Origin: Sutterella wadsworthensis 2_1_59BFAA
Lineage (GTDB): Bacteria > Pseudomonadota > Gammaproteobacteria > Burkholderiales > Burkholderiaceae_F
Assembly: GCF_000297775.1 (NCBI RefSeq)
Contig: NZ_JH815516.1
Span: 169,420-233,419, forward strand
Reading direction: 5' to 3'
Length of the DNA: 64,000 nucleotides
Shown here: in pieces, positions 25,700 through 34,903 of the stretch
Layout: the number at the start of each line of letters is the position of its first letter
Numbering within the stretch: the first letter of the stretch is position 1
The notes under the pieces: generated by a model
The model's database searches: none
What the model was told of the DNA's origin: nothing
Seen by the model: the letters and a program-made list of their open reading frames with translations, nothing else
Program-made: the position numbers and the translations under genes

Positions 25700-26385
25700 G
25701 TTGAGTCTCCTAGTTTTTCCTGTGGGGCGAAAGGCCCCGTCCATGGGTGTGGACGGTCTTCCGGCGGGGTTTCCCGGCTCTTTTGACGGATTTCGGGTGC
25801 AGTGGGGCCTTGAGCCTTCAGTGCGCCGAAATGCAAAATCGGCCGGTCGGATTGTCAAAGGGGGTGTTGGGGAAGGGGCGGCGGACGTTCACGGCCGGGG
25901 AGGCCGCAACGGCGCCTGATATCGCACGCGCGGGCTTAGAGGGAGCCGCGCGTGGATGTAGAGGAGGATGTGGAGGAGGAGGCAGAGGTGACGGACGTGA
26001 GCGCAAGCATGGCTTCAATCTCGTTCAATGGCTGCCTTGCGAGGGCCAGCGCCTCAATTCTGCATTCCGGCATTTTCCTGCTCCAGTGGTGTTCTTCAAT
26101 GCCCGCCGCATTTGTCTGCAGGGGCGTAACAGGAAATACCCTAGCAGACCTGAAACAGATGTTCTCAAATTCGAACATGGAGTTTGACGAAAGTCAAAGC
26201 TTTATGGGCGGAAGTACTTGGATTTCATGTGATTGCGCCCGGGTGCCTGCACCCGATCGGGGTCTCAATCCCGTGCTTTGAAGATGGCTTGTGCGGCGGG
26301 CGTTTTGGCGCTGCTTAAGAAATGAAGGCGGGGCCGTCCGTGTGGTGGACGGCCCCGCGGGGGAGCGATGCGGCTTTGTGATGCG
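25700..26385. other. Long intergenic region with an FNR-like site
   Basis: About 690 bases with no convincing gene on either strand. TTGAC-GAAA-GTCAA at 26184-26197 is a symmetric FNR/ANR-like box (8 of 10 consensus positions), but no good -10 is placed for it and it is about 490 bp from the DUF3100 start, so its role is doubtful. The region around 25930-26180 is less GC-rich than the flanks. Confidence 0.4.
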
Positions 26386-27486
26386 TCAGCCGACGTGCTT
26401 GAGGGCGGCGGCGGTGAGGACCCTGACGCCCATGTCGAGCTGGGTTTCGTCGAAGGTCATGTTGCGGGCGTGGAGGCCGGGCGTGCAGCCTGCGCCCACG
26501 CCGAAGTAGGCGGCGCGGATGTGCGGGCGTTCCTTCTTGAAGAAGTGGAAGTCCTCGCCGCCACCGCCGCAGTCGCGGGCGAGGCATTCGTCGCCGAGGA
26601 CCTCGCGGATCGTGCCGGCGAGTTCGGCGACGAGGTCCTCGTCGTAGACGGCGGCCGGGATGACGACGCCGGGGAGGATGACTTCGGCGGTTGCGCCGTA
26701 GGCAGCGGCGGTGCCCGCGGCGGCCATGCGGACCTTCTCGAGGAGTTCGTCCATCAGTTCGTTCGTCTGGGCGCGGATGTCGAGCTTGAGGGTTGCGGTG
26801 TCGGGGATGATGTTGACGGCAGCGGCGCAGGCCTGGATGCTCGTCACCTTGCAGGACCACACCTTGGCGGGGTCGCCCTTGATGGCGGCGACGGCCTGCG
26901 TGACGGCGGCGGCCACTTCGGCGCAGTTGACGCCGAGGTGCGGGCGCGAGGCGTGGGCCGTGCGGCCGTGGATCACGATGTCGGCGAAGGTGCTCGAGGT
27001 GTGGCGAACGGCGGCGGCGCAGGTGCCCGTCGGGATGTCCTGGATCGGACGCACGTGGCAGCCCAGGGCGATGTCGACGTCGTCGACGGCACCCGACTTC
27101 AGGACCTCGAGCGCGCCGTGGAGCGTCTCCTCGCCCGGCTGGAAGAGGATCTTGAGGGTGCCGCGGCGCACGCGGTCCGCGAGTTCGGAGGCGGCGGCGA
27201 GCACCATCGCGCAGTGGCTGTCGTGGCCGCAGGCGTGGACGGCCTCGATCGAGCCGTCATCGTTCCTGAAGGGCAGGGCGTCCATGTCGGCGCGAAGCAT
27301 CAGGACGGGGCCGGGCTCGGCGCCCCTGATGACGCCCATGACGCCCGTCTTCCCGACGCCGCGCGTGACGGCGTAGCCGAGCTTTTCGAGGGCCTCGGCA
27401 AGGTAGGCGGAGGTCTTGTTTTCTTCAAAACCGAGTTCGGGCGTCTTGTGCAGGTCGCGCCAGATCTCGACGACGTTGAGTGCCAT
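26386..27486 (-). CDS. M20D family amidohydrolase
   Basis: 366 residues from MALNVVEIWRDLHKTPELGFEE; GGAG sits 6 nt before this ATG, so the TTG 12 bp upstream is not used. M20D hallmarks: RADMDALP, HACGHDSHCAMVL, FQPGEETLHGA, HVRPIQDIPTG, HGRTAHASRPHLGVN, and a C-terminal GGGGEDFHFF. Such enzymes hydrolyse N-acyl amino acids, hippurate or indole-acetyl conjugates with two metal ions in the cytoplasm. It is upstream of, and co-oriented with, the DUF3100/M20 group but separated by 690 bp. The substrate is not evident. Confidence 0.88.
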   Translation of the reverse strand: MALNVVEIWRDLHKTPELGFEENKTSAYLAEALEKLGYAVTRGVGKTGVMGVIRGAEPGPVLMLRADMDALPFRNDDGSIEAVHACGHDSHCAMVLAAASELADRVRRGTLKILFQPGEETLHGALEVLKSGAVDDVDIALGCHVRPIQDIPTGTCAAAVRHTSSTFADIVIHGRTAHASRPHLGVNCAEVAAAVTQAVAAIKGDPAKVWSCKVTSIQACAAAVNIIPDTATLKLDIRAQTNELMDELLEKVRMAAAGTAAAYGATAEVILPGVVIPAAVYDEDLVAELAGTIREVLGDECLARDCGGGGEDFHFFKKERPHIRAAYFGVGAGCTPGLHARNMTFDETQLDMGVRVLTAAALKHVG

Positions 27487-27725
27487 GCTGGTCTCCAATG
27501 TGAAGCGGATGGGTTGGTTGGATGAATTCTCAATATTACCGCGCCCGGCGCAGGGCCGCAGGCCTGAGGTTTTCCTTCAGGGGCGCCCCGGGAGGCCGCC
27601 CGATGGCCGAAAAAGCGCATCGAATGTCCTTCCTGAGGTTAGTGCGCCGAAGTGTTCCGTCGTAGCATGAAAAGGACGTCGGACGTGACCGGTCCGGCGC
27701 CGCTCAAGACAAAAGGAGAGAAATC

Positions 27726-28685
27726 ATGCAAGCTGCACGCCGCAATCTGCTCAAGACCGGCCTCATGTGCACGGGTGCCGCCGCTGCCGCAGGCGTCTCG
27801 CTCCCGGCCTCCGCCGCAGTCGAGCCCAAGTCGAAGATCGCCCGCGAGGAGTGGGACGTCGTCGTGGTGGGCGCGGGCTTCGCGGGCCTCTGCGCCGCGC
27901 TCGAAGCCAAGGAAAAGGGCGCCAAGGTTCTTCTCATCGAGAAGATGGGCCGTCCCGACTGCACGTCCGCCTACAGCTCCGGCTGGATCGCTGCGACGAA
28001 AACGCGCTATCAGGACAAGGACGACGATTCCAAGGAACTCTACTTCAAGGAGATGATGGAGGTTTCGGGCGGTCGTTCCGATCCTGCCCTCATCCGCGCC
28101 TATGCCGAGATTGCGCGCGAAAGCGTCGACTGGCTCGGCGACCGCTCGGTCTATTTTCACGTCGGTCCCTCGCAGCTCGAGGGCTTTCCCGACGAGGTCG
28201 TGCGCATGATGCTCAATCCCATGGCCGTCGAGATGGTGCTCTTTGCGGCCCGCGGGCTCGACAGAAGGCGCCCGGAAGCTTCAAGGCGCCTTCTCGAGCT
28301 CGCGACGATCGAGGAGGTGAGGCTCGCAAGGCGCCTGCCGCCGCACTTTGCGCCGCTCCCGAGAAGCCCGCGCCTTCAGGCGATCGCCATGGAGTTCGCC
28401 TCCTTTGAGAAGGCCGAGTGGATGATGGAGGACTGGGCTGCGTTTGCGGGCATGAGCGTGCGCACGCTCAGCCGCCAGGTGCAGGCCGAGACGGGACTCA
28501 CCTTCCGCAACTGGCGCCTGCAGCACGTGCTCCTCGTCTCCCTCGGACAGCTCGCGCGCGAGACGAGCGTTGAGGAGGCGGCGCTCACGGCGGGCTACCA
28601 GAACACCTCGGCCTTCATCTCGGCCTTCAGACAGGTCTTCGGGATGACGTCCGGCGAATACAGGCGCACGCTCCAGGGCGCCTGA
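27726..28685 (+). CDS. Chimeric ORF: Tat-FAD reductase N-terminus fused to AraC-type C-terminus
   Basis: 319 residues with AGGAG upstream. Residues 1-31 are a Tat signal peptide (RRNLLKTG then a hydrophobic stretch, ASA). Residues 43-140 are the start of a flavocytochrome/urocanate-reductase-type FAD domain (VVVVGAGFAGLCAALEAKEKG, SSGWIAATKT). At about residue 140 (nt 28143-28150) the sequence switches to an AraC regulator: a linker, then the HTH pair (FAGMSVRTLSRQVQAETGL; SVEEAALTAGYQNTSAFISAFRQ). The frame stays open across the junction. An exported FAD domain joined to a DNA-binding domain makes no functional sense, so I infer a deletion that joined two genes; an assembly error is the alternative. 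Confidence 0.8.
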   Translation: MQAARRNLLKTGLMCTGAAAAAGVSLPASAAVEPKSKIAREEWDVVVVGAGFAGLCAALEAKEKGAKVLLIEKMGRPDCTSAYSSGWIAATKTRYQDKDDDSKELYFKEMMEVSGGRSDPALIRAYAEIARESVDWLGDRSVYFHVGPSQLEGFPDEVVRMMLNPMAVEMVLFAARGLDRRRPEASRRLLELATIEEVRLARRLPPHFAPLPRSPRLQAIAMEFASFEKAEWMMEDWAAFAGMSVRTLSRQVQAETGLTFRNWRLQHVLLVSLGQLARETSVEEAALTAGYQNTSAFISAFRQVFGMTSGEYRRTLQGA

Positions 28686-28708
28686 AGCGAAGCCGATGCA
28701 TGAATGAC

Positions 28709-28743
28709 AACGAGCCCCTGCAGGCGGACTGCAGGGGCTCGTT
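28709..28743. terminator. Bidirectional hairpin between the fusion ORF and gpmI
   Basis: AACGAGCCCCTGCA pairs with TGCAGGGGCTCGTT around a 7-nt loop. There is little T-run, but the position between convergent genes fits a terminator. Confidence 0.65.
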
Positions 28744-28770
28744 GTCTTGATGAAGCGGATCGGTGCGGGA

Positions 28771-30315
28771 TCAGCGCATCGACACGAGGACGCGGCCCGT
28801 CATTTCGGGCGGGATCGGCAGGCCCATGAGCGTGAGCACGGTCGGGGCGACGTCGGCGAGGACGCCATTTTCAACACGCTCGACGCGGTCGGAGACGACG
28901 AGGATGGGGACCGGGTTGAGCGAGTGGGCCGTGTTGGGCGAGCCGTCGGCGTTGACGGCGTTGTCGGCGTTGCCGTGGTCGGCGATCTGAACGACCTCGT
29001 AGCCGTGGTCGCGCGCGGCGTCGATGACGGCGCCTGCGCAGGCGTCGACGGTGACGACGGCCTTTTCAATCGCGTCGTAGACGCCCGTGTGGCCCACCAT
29101 GTCGCCGTTGGCGAAGTTGAGGCAGATGAAGTCGTACTGCTCGGTGGCAATGGCCTCGACGAGCTTTTCGGTGACCTCGGGGGCGCTCATCTGGGGCTGC
29201 AGGTCGTAGGTCGCGACCGAGGGACTCGGCACGAGGATGCGGTCCTCGCCTTCATACGGGGCTTCGCGGCCGCCGTTGAGGAAGAACGTGACGTGGGCGT
29301 ACTTTTCGGTCTCGGCGATGCGCAGCTGCCTGAGGCCCTGGGCGGAGACCCATTCACCGATCGTGTTGACGACGTTCTCCTTCGGGAAGAGGACGTGCAG
29401 GCCTTTGTAGGTCGGGTCGTAGGGCGTCATCGTGCAGAAGTAGAGCGGCATGGGCTCCATCTCGAAGTCGAGCTTGGGCTCCTGCGTGAGCACGGTCGTG
29501 AGCTCCTTGGCACGGTCGTTGCGGAAGTTCACGAAGACGACGGCGTCGTGCGGGCGGATGCGGCCCACGGCAACGCCGTGAGCGTCCGTGAGGTACTGCG
29601 GCTCGAGGAACTCGTCGGTGATGCCCTGGCGGTAGGAGACGCGCACGGCGTCGGGCATGTCGGAGACGGGATTGCCCACGCCCTTGACGAGCAGGTCGTA
29701 GGCGCGGCGCACGCGCTCCCAGCGCTTGTCGCGGTCCATGGCCCAGTAGCGGCCCACGAGGCTCACGAGTTCGCCCGCAGTGTCGGGCTTCGCCATTTCG
29801 GCGAGCATGTCCTTCACGAAGCCTTCGCCGCTCTTGGGATCGGTGTCGCGGCCGTCAAGGAAGCCGTGTACGTAGACCTTTTCGAGGCCCGCGGCCTTCG
29901 CAAGGCGCAGGAACGCGTACATGTGGCTGTTGAGGCTGTGCACGCCGCCGTCGGAGAGAAGGCCCATGACGTGCAGGGCGCAGCCCTTTTCGCGGCAGTG
30001 GTCGATGAGGGCCTTCACCTCGGGATTGTCGCCGATCGAGCCGTCGGCGACCGCGCGGTTGATCTTGACGAGATCCTGGTAGAGGACGCGGCCGGCGCCG
30101 ATGTTGAGGTGGCCCACTTCGGAGTTGCCCATCTGGCCGTCGGGCAGGCCCACGTTTTCGCCGTCGGTGCGCAGTTCGGCGTGCGGATACTTCGCCGCAA
30201 ACTCGCCGAGGCGCTGCGGCCTGACGCTGCCGATCACGTCGGCCCTGTCGCCGCGGCCGATGCCCCAGCCGTCGAGAATCATGAGCAAAACCTTCTTTCG
30301 TGCACAGGCCGTCAT
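28771..30315 (-). CDS. gpmI: 2,3-bisphosphoglycerate-independent phosphoglycerate mutase
   Basis: 514 residues, the usual length. It converts 3-phosphoglycerate to 2-phosphoglycerate in glycolysis/gluconeogenesis using two Mn ions. The metal and phosphoserine motifs are present: LLMILDGWG near the start, the catalytic Ser in GQMGNSEVGHLN, DGRDTDPKSG, GRYWAMDRDKRWERV, VFVNFRNDRA, NFANGDMVGHTG and ADHGNADNA. GGAG is 8 nt before the ATG. A small RHH gene lies 68 bp upstream in the same direction. It looks intact. Confidence 0.95.
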   Translation of the reverse strand: MTACARKKVLLMILDGWGIGRGDRADVIGSVRPQRLGEFAAKYPHAELRTDGENVGLPDGQMGNSEVGHLNIGAGRVLYQDLVKINRAVADGSIGDNPEVKALIDHCREKGCALHVMGLLSDGGVHSLNSHMYAFLRLAKAAGLEKVYVHGFLDGRDTDPKSGEGFVKDMLAEMAKPDTAGELVSLVGRYWAMDRDKRWERVRRAYDLLVKGVGNPVSDMPDAVRVSYRQGITDEFLEPQYLTDAHGVAVGRIRPHDAVVFVNFRNDRAKELTTVLTQEPKLDFEMEPMPLYFCTMTPYDPTYKGLHVLFPKENVVNTIGEWVSAQGLRQLRIAETEKYAHVTFFLNGGREAPYEGEDRILVPSPSVATYDLQPQMSAPEVTEKLVEAIATEQYDFICLNFANGDMVGHTGVYDAIEKAVVTVDACAGAVIDAARDHGYEVVQIADHGNADNAVNADGSPNTAHSLNPVPILVVSDRVERVENGVLADVAPTVLTLMGLPIPPEMTGRVLVSMR

Positions 30316-30383
30316 CGCCTTGTCTCCTTCTTCCTGATCCTGAATCCCTGTCGGTGGTGTCTGTTGGGAGAGCCCTGCGGGGC

Positions 30384-30575
30384 TTACTCCTCGTCCTGCG
30401 GGTCGCGGACCTCGACCGGCGTTTCGCTCAGCGCCTGTTCGACCTCGCGGTCGAGCACGGACTCGACGAACTCGCTCACGGACTGTCCGCGGTTGGCGGC
30501 GGCATGAATCAGATTGTCATAAAGGGACGAATCGATGGCCACTTCAAGGGTGACGTAGTTGGTGTCTTCTGCCAT
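30384..30575 (-). CDS. Small ribbon-helix-helix-like protein
   Basis: 63 residues from MAEDTNYVTLEVAID; the long in-frame extension upstream is rejected because it lacks coding character. A beta strand (YVTLEVAI) followed by two helices (SLYDNLIHAAANRG, SVSEFVESVLDREVEQAL) is the RHH/CopG-type fold of small DNA-binding or antitoxin proteins. The C-terminal tail is acidic. No toxin gene is adjacent; the next gene is gpmI, 68 bp downstream. The role is open. Confidence 0.65.
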   Translation of the reverse strand: MAEDTNYVTLEVAIDSSLYDNLIHAAANRGQSVSEFVESVLDREVEQALSETPVEVRDPQDEE

Positions 30576-30820
30576 TTGAATTCTCTCTCGAATAGTTGGA
30601 GGGGCGGACGTGGGATCGGGGCTCCGTGCTGCGCTTTCCCTTCGGGGGGCGCGGCGGGCGCCGTCTCCGCCTTCCTGATCAATCGGATGATTATCACGGA
30701 TCGGCTCCCCATCGTCAATACCGCGGAACCTGGAGGTGCCTCGCAGACGCGGTTTGGAGGGGCCGGAGAGGGCTCTTGCGGAACGGAAGCGGGCGCAGCG
30801 GGGGAGGCACACGAAAAGGA

Positions 30821-30852
30821 AAGCCCCCCGCGGAAGGTTCCGCGGAGGGCTT
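30821..30852 (-). terminator. Terminator of the porin gene
   Basis: AAGCCCCCCGCGGA/TCCGCGGAGGGCTT stem. On the minus strand the stem is followed by TTTCCTTTT. Confidence 0.8.
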
Positions 30853-30912
30853 CGGTTCATGTCCGATTCAGCAGTCGGAAGACCGCTTCATCGGCAGGTG
30901 ACGCGTTTCTGA

Positions 30913-32064
30913 TTAGAAAGCGTGCGTCAGACCCGTGAAGACTTCACCGACCTTTTCCTCGACTTCACCAGCCTTGGTGGTGGCGTCGAGCGTGGCCTTG
31001 TAGTAGCCGGCGGCGAGGTAGACGGACGTGCGCTTGCTCAGGCGGTATTCGTACTTCGTGGCGAGACCCATGTAGTCGAAGTCGCGTTCTTCAACGTTGG
31101 CCTGAGACGTTTCAGCCGTGCCGTCGACATAGTAGGCGCCGACCGTCAGGTCGCCGTTGCTGATCGGAACGATCGTGCCGAGGTGAGCGCCGAAGCCCTT
31201 GACGCCCTTGTCGAAAACGGTGTCAAAGCTCGTGAGCTCGGCACCCGCACCCTTGACCATGCTGGCGAGAGCGTTGGCGCCGCTGCCCTGGATGCCCTTG
31301 AAGTACTGGCCCATCACGAAGGTCTTAGCGAAGCCGCAGTCGTAGTTGCCGCCGAGGTAGACGATGTGGCCGTCTTCACCGCGGGCGTCCTTACCGAAGG
31401 ACTGGTAGTTCTGGAATTCGTAGGCGAGAACCGTGTTCAGGGCGCCGAAGTTGCCCGTAAGAGCCGTGGAAGCGTAGCGGTTGACGGCGGAGGAGCCTTC
31501 ACGGTCCGTGTCGGTGCTGGATTCATTGAAGGAGTACTGGACCGTGGCCTGCAGACCGGCGAACTTCGGGGTCTGGTACGTGACCATGTTGTCGTAGCGG
31601 GCGGACTGGAGGAGGCCGAGAACGTCACCGGAACCGCCGTCGAAGGCGTCGCCGTAGCCGTAGACGAGGTCGAAGCCGGCGCCGGAACCAACGCCGCCGA
31701 CGCGGCCCATGGTGAGCGTACCGAAGTCGGAGGAGAGGGCGACGGTGGCCTGACGGTCAAAGAGCTTGCCGGAGGTCTTGAATTCGCCGGAGTCGGCCTT
31801 GAAGCCGTTTTCGAGCTGGAAGCTCACCTTCATGCCGTTGCCGAGGTCTTCAGAACCCTTGATGCCGAAGCGGGAGGCAGAGTTGCGACCGTTTTCCATG
31901 GAGAACGTGTCTTCATCGACCATGGTCTTGTCGCCGACGGTGACTTCACTGCTCTTGTACTGGAGACCCAGGTCAACCTTGCCGTACATCGTGACGTCGG
32001 CGGCCTGAACGGAGAAAGCGGTAGCGCCGAGAACGGCGACAGCGATAAGAGACTTCTTGAACAT
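30913..32064 (-). CDS. Outer-membrane porin (Gram-negative type)
   Basis: 383 residues from MFKKSLIAVAVLG; a Sec signal ends AFSVQA-A. Betaproteobacterial porin signatures: DVTMYGKVDLGLQY, SRFGIKGSEDLGNGMKVSFQLENGF, RQATVALSSDFGTLTMGRV, and a C-terminal Phe (GLTHAF), the signal for outer-membrane insertion. It forms a trimeric general-diffusion beta-barrel by family. A long leader precedes it, with an inverted repeat at 32246. A truncated paralogue lies at 53790. Confidence 0.92.
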   Translation of the reverse strand: MFKKSLIAVAVLGATAFSVQAADVTMYGKVDLGLQYKSSEVTVGDKTMVDEDTFSMENGRNSASRFGIKGSEDLGNGMKVSFQLENGFKADSGEFKTSGKLFDRQATVALSSDFGTLTMGRVGGVGSGAGFDLVYGYGDAFDGGSGDVLGLLQSARYDNMVTYQTPKFAGLQATVQYSFNESSTDTDREGSSAVNRYASTALTGNFGALNTVLAYEFQNYQSFGKDARGEDGHIVYLGGNYDCGFAKTFVMGQYFKGIQGSGANALASMVKGAGAELTSFDTVFDKGVKGFGAHLGTIVPISNGDLTVGAYYVDGTAETSQANVEERDFDYMGLATKYEYRLSKRTSVYLAAGYYKATLDATTKAGEVEEKVGEVFTGLTHAF

Positions 32065-32245
32065 AATCTTGTCATCCAAATAAAAGGGAAAATTTGGGAG
32101 TCACTGCTTTTCGCGTGGCTAGGGAGAATACTGGGACAAGAGGGGGCGATTCGCAAGAAGCTCCCCTTCCGGACGACCTTCATATTTAGTGCATCGGCCT
32201 GCGGGACAAGGTATCCGGCCGGAATGCGGTGATAACCCCTATACT

Positions 32246-32261
32246 GTTGCGCAAACGCAAC
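32246..32261. promoter_or_regulatory. GTTGCG inverted repeat upstream of the porin
   Basis: GTTGCG-CAAA-CGCAAC is a perfect 6-bp-arm palindrome 180 bp before the porin start. Possible operator or leader hairpin; no clear promoter could be placed. Confidence 0.35.
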
Positions 32262-32385
32262 AAACGGGCGGAATCGACCTTGGGGCCTGCGTTTGGAGGC
32301 GGTCGTCATCCATGCGCGACATTATGAGAACGGCATCGCCGTTTCCCGAATGTCGTGCGCGGGACGAGATGAAGAGAACAATGAA

Positions 32386-32421
32386 AAACGGCGCCCTGCC
32401 GGATGAAGCGGGACGCCGTTT
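32386..32421 (-). terminator. Terminator of the TDT carrier gene
   Basis: AAACGGCGTCC/GGGCGCCGTTT on the minus strand with a 13-nt loop and a TTTTTC tail. Confidence 0.8.
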
Positions 32422-32457
32422 GGTTCAAGGTTTGTGCGGGGCGTGCTGCCTGGAGAC

Positions 32458-33429
32458 TCAGGCTGCGGCGGGTAGCTTCGGGAGCATGCCGCGGAGGTTC
32501 TTCGCGTAGAGGGCCGCCACATAGAGGATCACCACGGCGGCGACCGTCACTTCGACGTGGGCGAGGAAGCGGATCTGGTGCGCGTAGTGAAGGGCGCCAG
32601 GGAAACCCGCCACGAGGTTCGAGAGCTTGTAGAGCGCCGTCGCGCCGATGGCCATCGGGAAGGTGAAGGCCGCGTAGCCCGGCGAGAACTGAAGCCTCAG
32701 GAGGCGCCAGAAGGCGAAGTAGATCACGACCGTCATGAGGATCGCGATGCCGAAGAGGAGCGCGACGAGGAGAAGCGACGGATCCTTCTCGACCGTGAGA
32801 TAGCCTGCAAGCAGCAGGCTCGCGGGCGCGGCCAGAATCGCGATCGTGGGCTTGGCGCCGTTGGGGACTTCGGGGAGGAAGAAGAGGCGGTAGATCATCA
32901 GCGGCAGGAGCACGGCATAGGCCGCAGCGCCCATCCAGAAGAGGATCTTCGCGAAGGGAAGCAGCACGGCCACCTCGGGGAAGGTCACGTCGGCCACCAC
33001 GATGCCGATGGGCGGCACGAACCAGGAGGGCACCATGAGTTCGAGCCTAGGTTCCTGCAGGCGGTTCACGACGAAGATGCCGAGCGCCGCCAGATGAAGG
33101 AGCACCGCCGCGCACCAGAGCACGACGCCCGCTTCGGGCATCCAGTGGCCCGCGGTCTTCGAGACCACCATCAGGCACATCGCGAACGTCGGGACGATGC
33201 TGCCCACGACGGGATGCTTCAGGTCGGCCCAGAGCGTGTCGTGGTGCGCCGTGAAGCGAAGCACCAGAAAGCCGATCATGACGAGGCCGATCACGGCACC
33301 CGTCGTCTGGCCCCAGCCCGCGAGCGGCAGGGCGTTCTCGAGGCACCAGCCCAGACTCGCAATGCCGAGCGCGAGACCAGCGAGCGGCGTGGGCAGGCCA
33401 CGAACCTTGTAGTGAAGCTTTTTGAACAT
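32458..33429 (-). CDS. TDT family transporter (TehA/SLAC1-like)
   Basis: 323 residues from MFKKLHYKVRGLPTPLAGLALG. The N-terminal GLPTPLAGLALGIASLGW motif is typical of the tellurite-resistance/dicarboxylate transporter family. About ten hydrophobic segments follow, with FTFPMAIGATALYKLS in the late core as in TehA/SLAC1 channels. Members pass anions such as C4-dicarboxylates, sulfite or nitrate; specificity cannot be read here. It has a good terminator and seems monocistronic. Confidence 0.85.
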   Translation of the reverse strand: MFKKLHYKVRGLPTPLAGLALGIASLGWCLENALPLAGWGQTTGAVIGLVMIGFLVLRFTAHHDTLWADLKHPVVGSIVPTFAMCLMVVSKTAGHWMPEAGVVLWCAAVLLHLAALGIFVVNRLQEPRLELMVPSWFVPPIGIVVADVTFPEVAVLLPFAKILFWMGAAAYAVLLPLMIYRLFFLPEVPNGAKPTIAILAAPASLLLAGYLTVEKDPSLLLVALLFGIAILMTVVIYFAFWRLLRLQFSPGYAAFTFPMAIGATALYKLSNLVAGFPGALHYAHQIRFLAHVEVTVAAVVILYVAALYAKNLRGMLPKLPAAA

Positions 33430-33718
33430 AGGAATTCTCAAGAAAAGGGCGGGATTACCCTTGGTTTGCGGGGCTATTTTGGCAGAAAATTCGTTCGGAG
33501 GCGTCGTTTTTTTCAGAACCGATCGTTCGGAAAATGCGACCGACCTAACTTCAATCGTTCGGCTTTACCGAAAGTCGGGACATCCTGCGCCCTCACGACT
33601 TTTTGCAGGCCTTCCGCAGGGGGAGGCCTTTTTCGGCTTCTTCGAATAGAATGTACCTTCTATAAAACATTTAATATTAAGGATAGGGCCTACCCGTGGC
33701 AGCGCCCGCAACTGCGCG
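33430..33718. other. Divergent intergenic region with GTTCGG repeats
   Basis: 289 bases between divergent genes. ATCGTTCGG occurs twice and AATTCGTTCGG once, about 40 bp apart, which could be regulator half-sites. Toward 33655-33690 the sequence turns AT-rich (TATAAAACATTTAATATTAAGG), a likely promoter zone for the downstream gene. Confidence 0.35.
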
Positions 33719-34744
33719 ATGGACATGGAAGACAAGGAGACGGCCCCGGGAACGGTGCTTCTGGCGGTGGACGTTGCAAGGCGTCAGGCGGAATTGAGGC
33801 GAAGGAGCGTCATCATGACGGAGGATCCCGTCGAGGCGGCCGAGTGGCTTCGCACCTACAGGCATCCGATGACTGAGCTCATCTCGATCGGGCCCTGGGC
33901 GTCGTACAGCGCCTTCAATCAAGGTGCCGGCGTCGACCTGCCGAGGCTTCTTCTTTCGGACCGCGTGCGCTCGGCCTGTGCGGTCGAGGTGGCGGGGCTC
34001 GACTACGCGGCGCAGCAGGCGAAGTACCTTTTTGCATTTGAGGACGCCGCCGAGTGGATTGAGGCCAATGTTGAGACGCGCGTGATGAGCGTCGTCGTGC
34101 CGCTTTCGATTTTTGCGACCGACCCGGACGCCCTGAGGGCCGAATTTGAGGAGGAGAAGCGCCTGAGGTTTACGAACGTGAAGACGAAGGAAGGCGCCGC
34201 GAAGCCCCGCCGCATTCTCGCCCGCTGGAACGTCGTGAAGAACCTCGCGAAGGAGGCCCGCGAGTCGATCGGCAACTGGTCCTCGGACTATGCGGCCGAG
34301 AAGGTCCGCCAACAGGTTGCCTGGCCCGTGCCGCCCTCGATGGAGGTCGATTTTCCGGGATGCGTTTTCGCCCGCTACAGCACCTCGGCCGAAATCGAGC
34401 CCACGCGCCAGCGCACGCACAACACGATCCTCTTCACGGGCATGGCGGTTCACCGCGAGATCGGGCGCAACAGGCCGTACTGCAGGCGGCACTTCACGCC
34501 GGGACTGCTTCTGGGCGGCCCTCGAAACTGGCCCGACTACGAGATCGGACTGGTCGACGTGATGAGCATTCCGAGGGCGGCCGCACTTCTAGGAGAGAGC
34601 TTCATCAGGCACGCCGCCTGGCGTCTTTCGCCCGAGGACGTCGTCTGGTGCGGGGACGCTTCGGTCCTGCACGACGTGAAGCTCAGCGCCGACATGCGGA
34701 TTCTGCTCGGCCTTTCGAGAGAGAGGCGCAGGCCCGCCCTCTGA
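33719..34744 (+). CDS. Uncharacterised cytoplasmic protein
   Basis: 341 residues; the first Met at 33719 or Met codons at residues 3 and 33 could each be the start. No signal or membrane segment. It is Trp- and Arg-rich with segments AAEWLRTYRHPMTELISIGPWASY, CAVEVAGLDYAAQQAKYLF and FARYSTSAEIEPTRQRTHNTILFTG. I do not recognise the family. It stands alone between the TDT carrier and a LysR gene. Confidence 0.55.
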   Translation: MDMEDKETAPGTVLLAVDVARRQAELRRRSVIMTEDPVEAAEWLRTYRHPMTELISIGPWASYSAFNQGAGVDLPRLLLSDRVRSACAVEVAGLDYAAQQAKYLFAFEDAAEWIEANVETRVMSVVVPLSIFATDPDALRAEFEEEKRLRFTNVKTKEGAAKPRRILARWNVVKNLAKEARESIGNWSSDYAAEKVRQQVAWPVPPSMEVDFPGCVFARYSTSAEIEPTRQRTHNTILFTGMAVHREIGRNRPYCRRHFTPGLLLGGPRNWPDYEIGLVDVMSIPRAAALLGESFIRHAAWRLSPEDVVWCGDASVLHDVKLSADMRILLGLSRERRRPAL

Positions 34745-34903
34745 CCCTCGAGCGTGATTTCCTCACGGGTTTTCCCGCTTTGGGCTTGGGATCACGGAGC
34801 GTGCGTGCCATAATCATCGTTTGAGAATGCCGGCTTTCAGACGGTCCCTCGTTCGAGGGAGCCGGACCGTCATTCCCGCCAACCTTCCCACGAGGACCCA
34901 GTC

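Noticed and set aside
28747..30507. 586-codon frame opposite gpmI
   Set aside because: Shadow of gpmI, whose motifs are complete.
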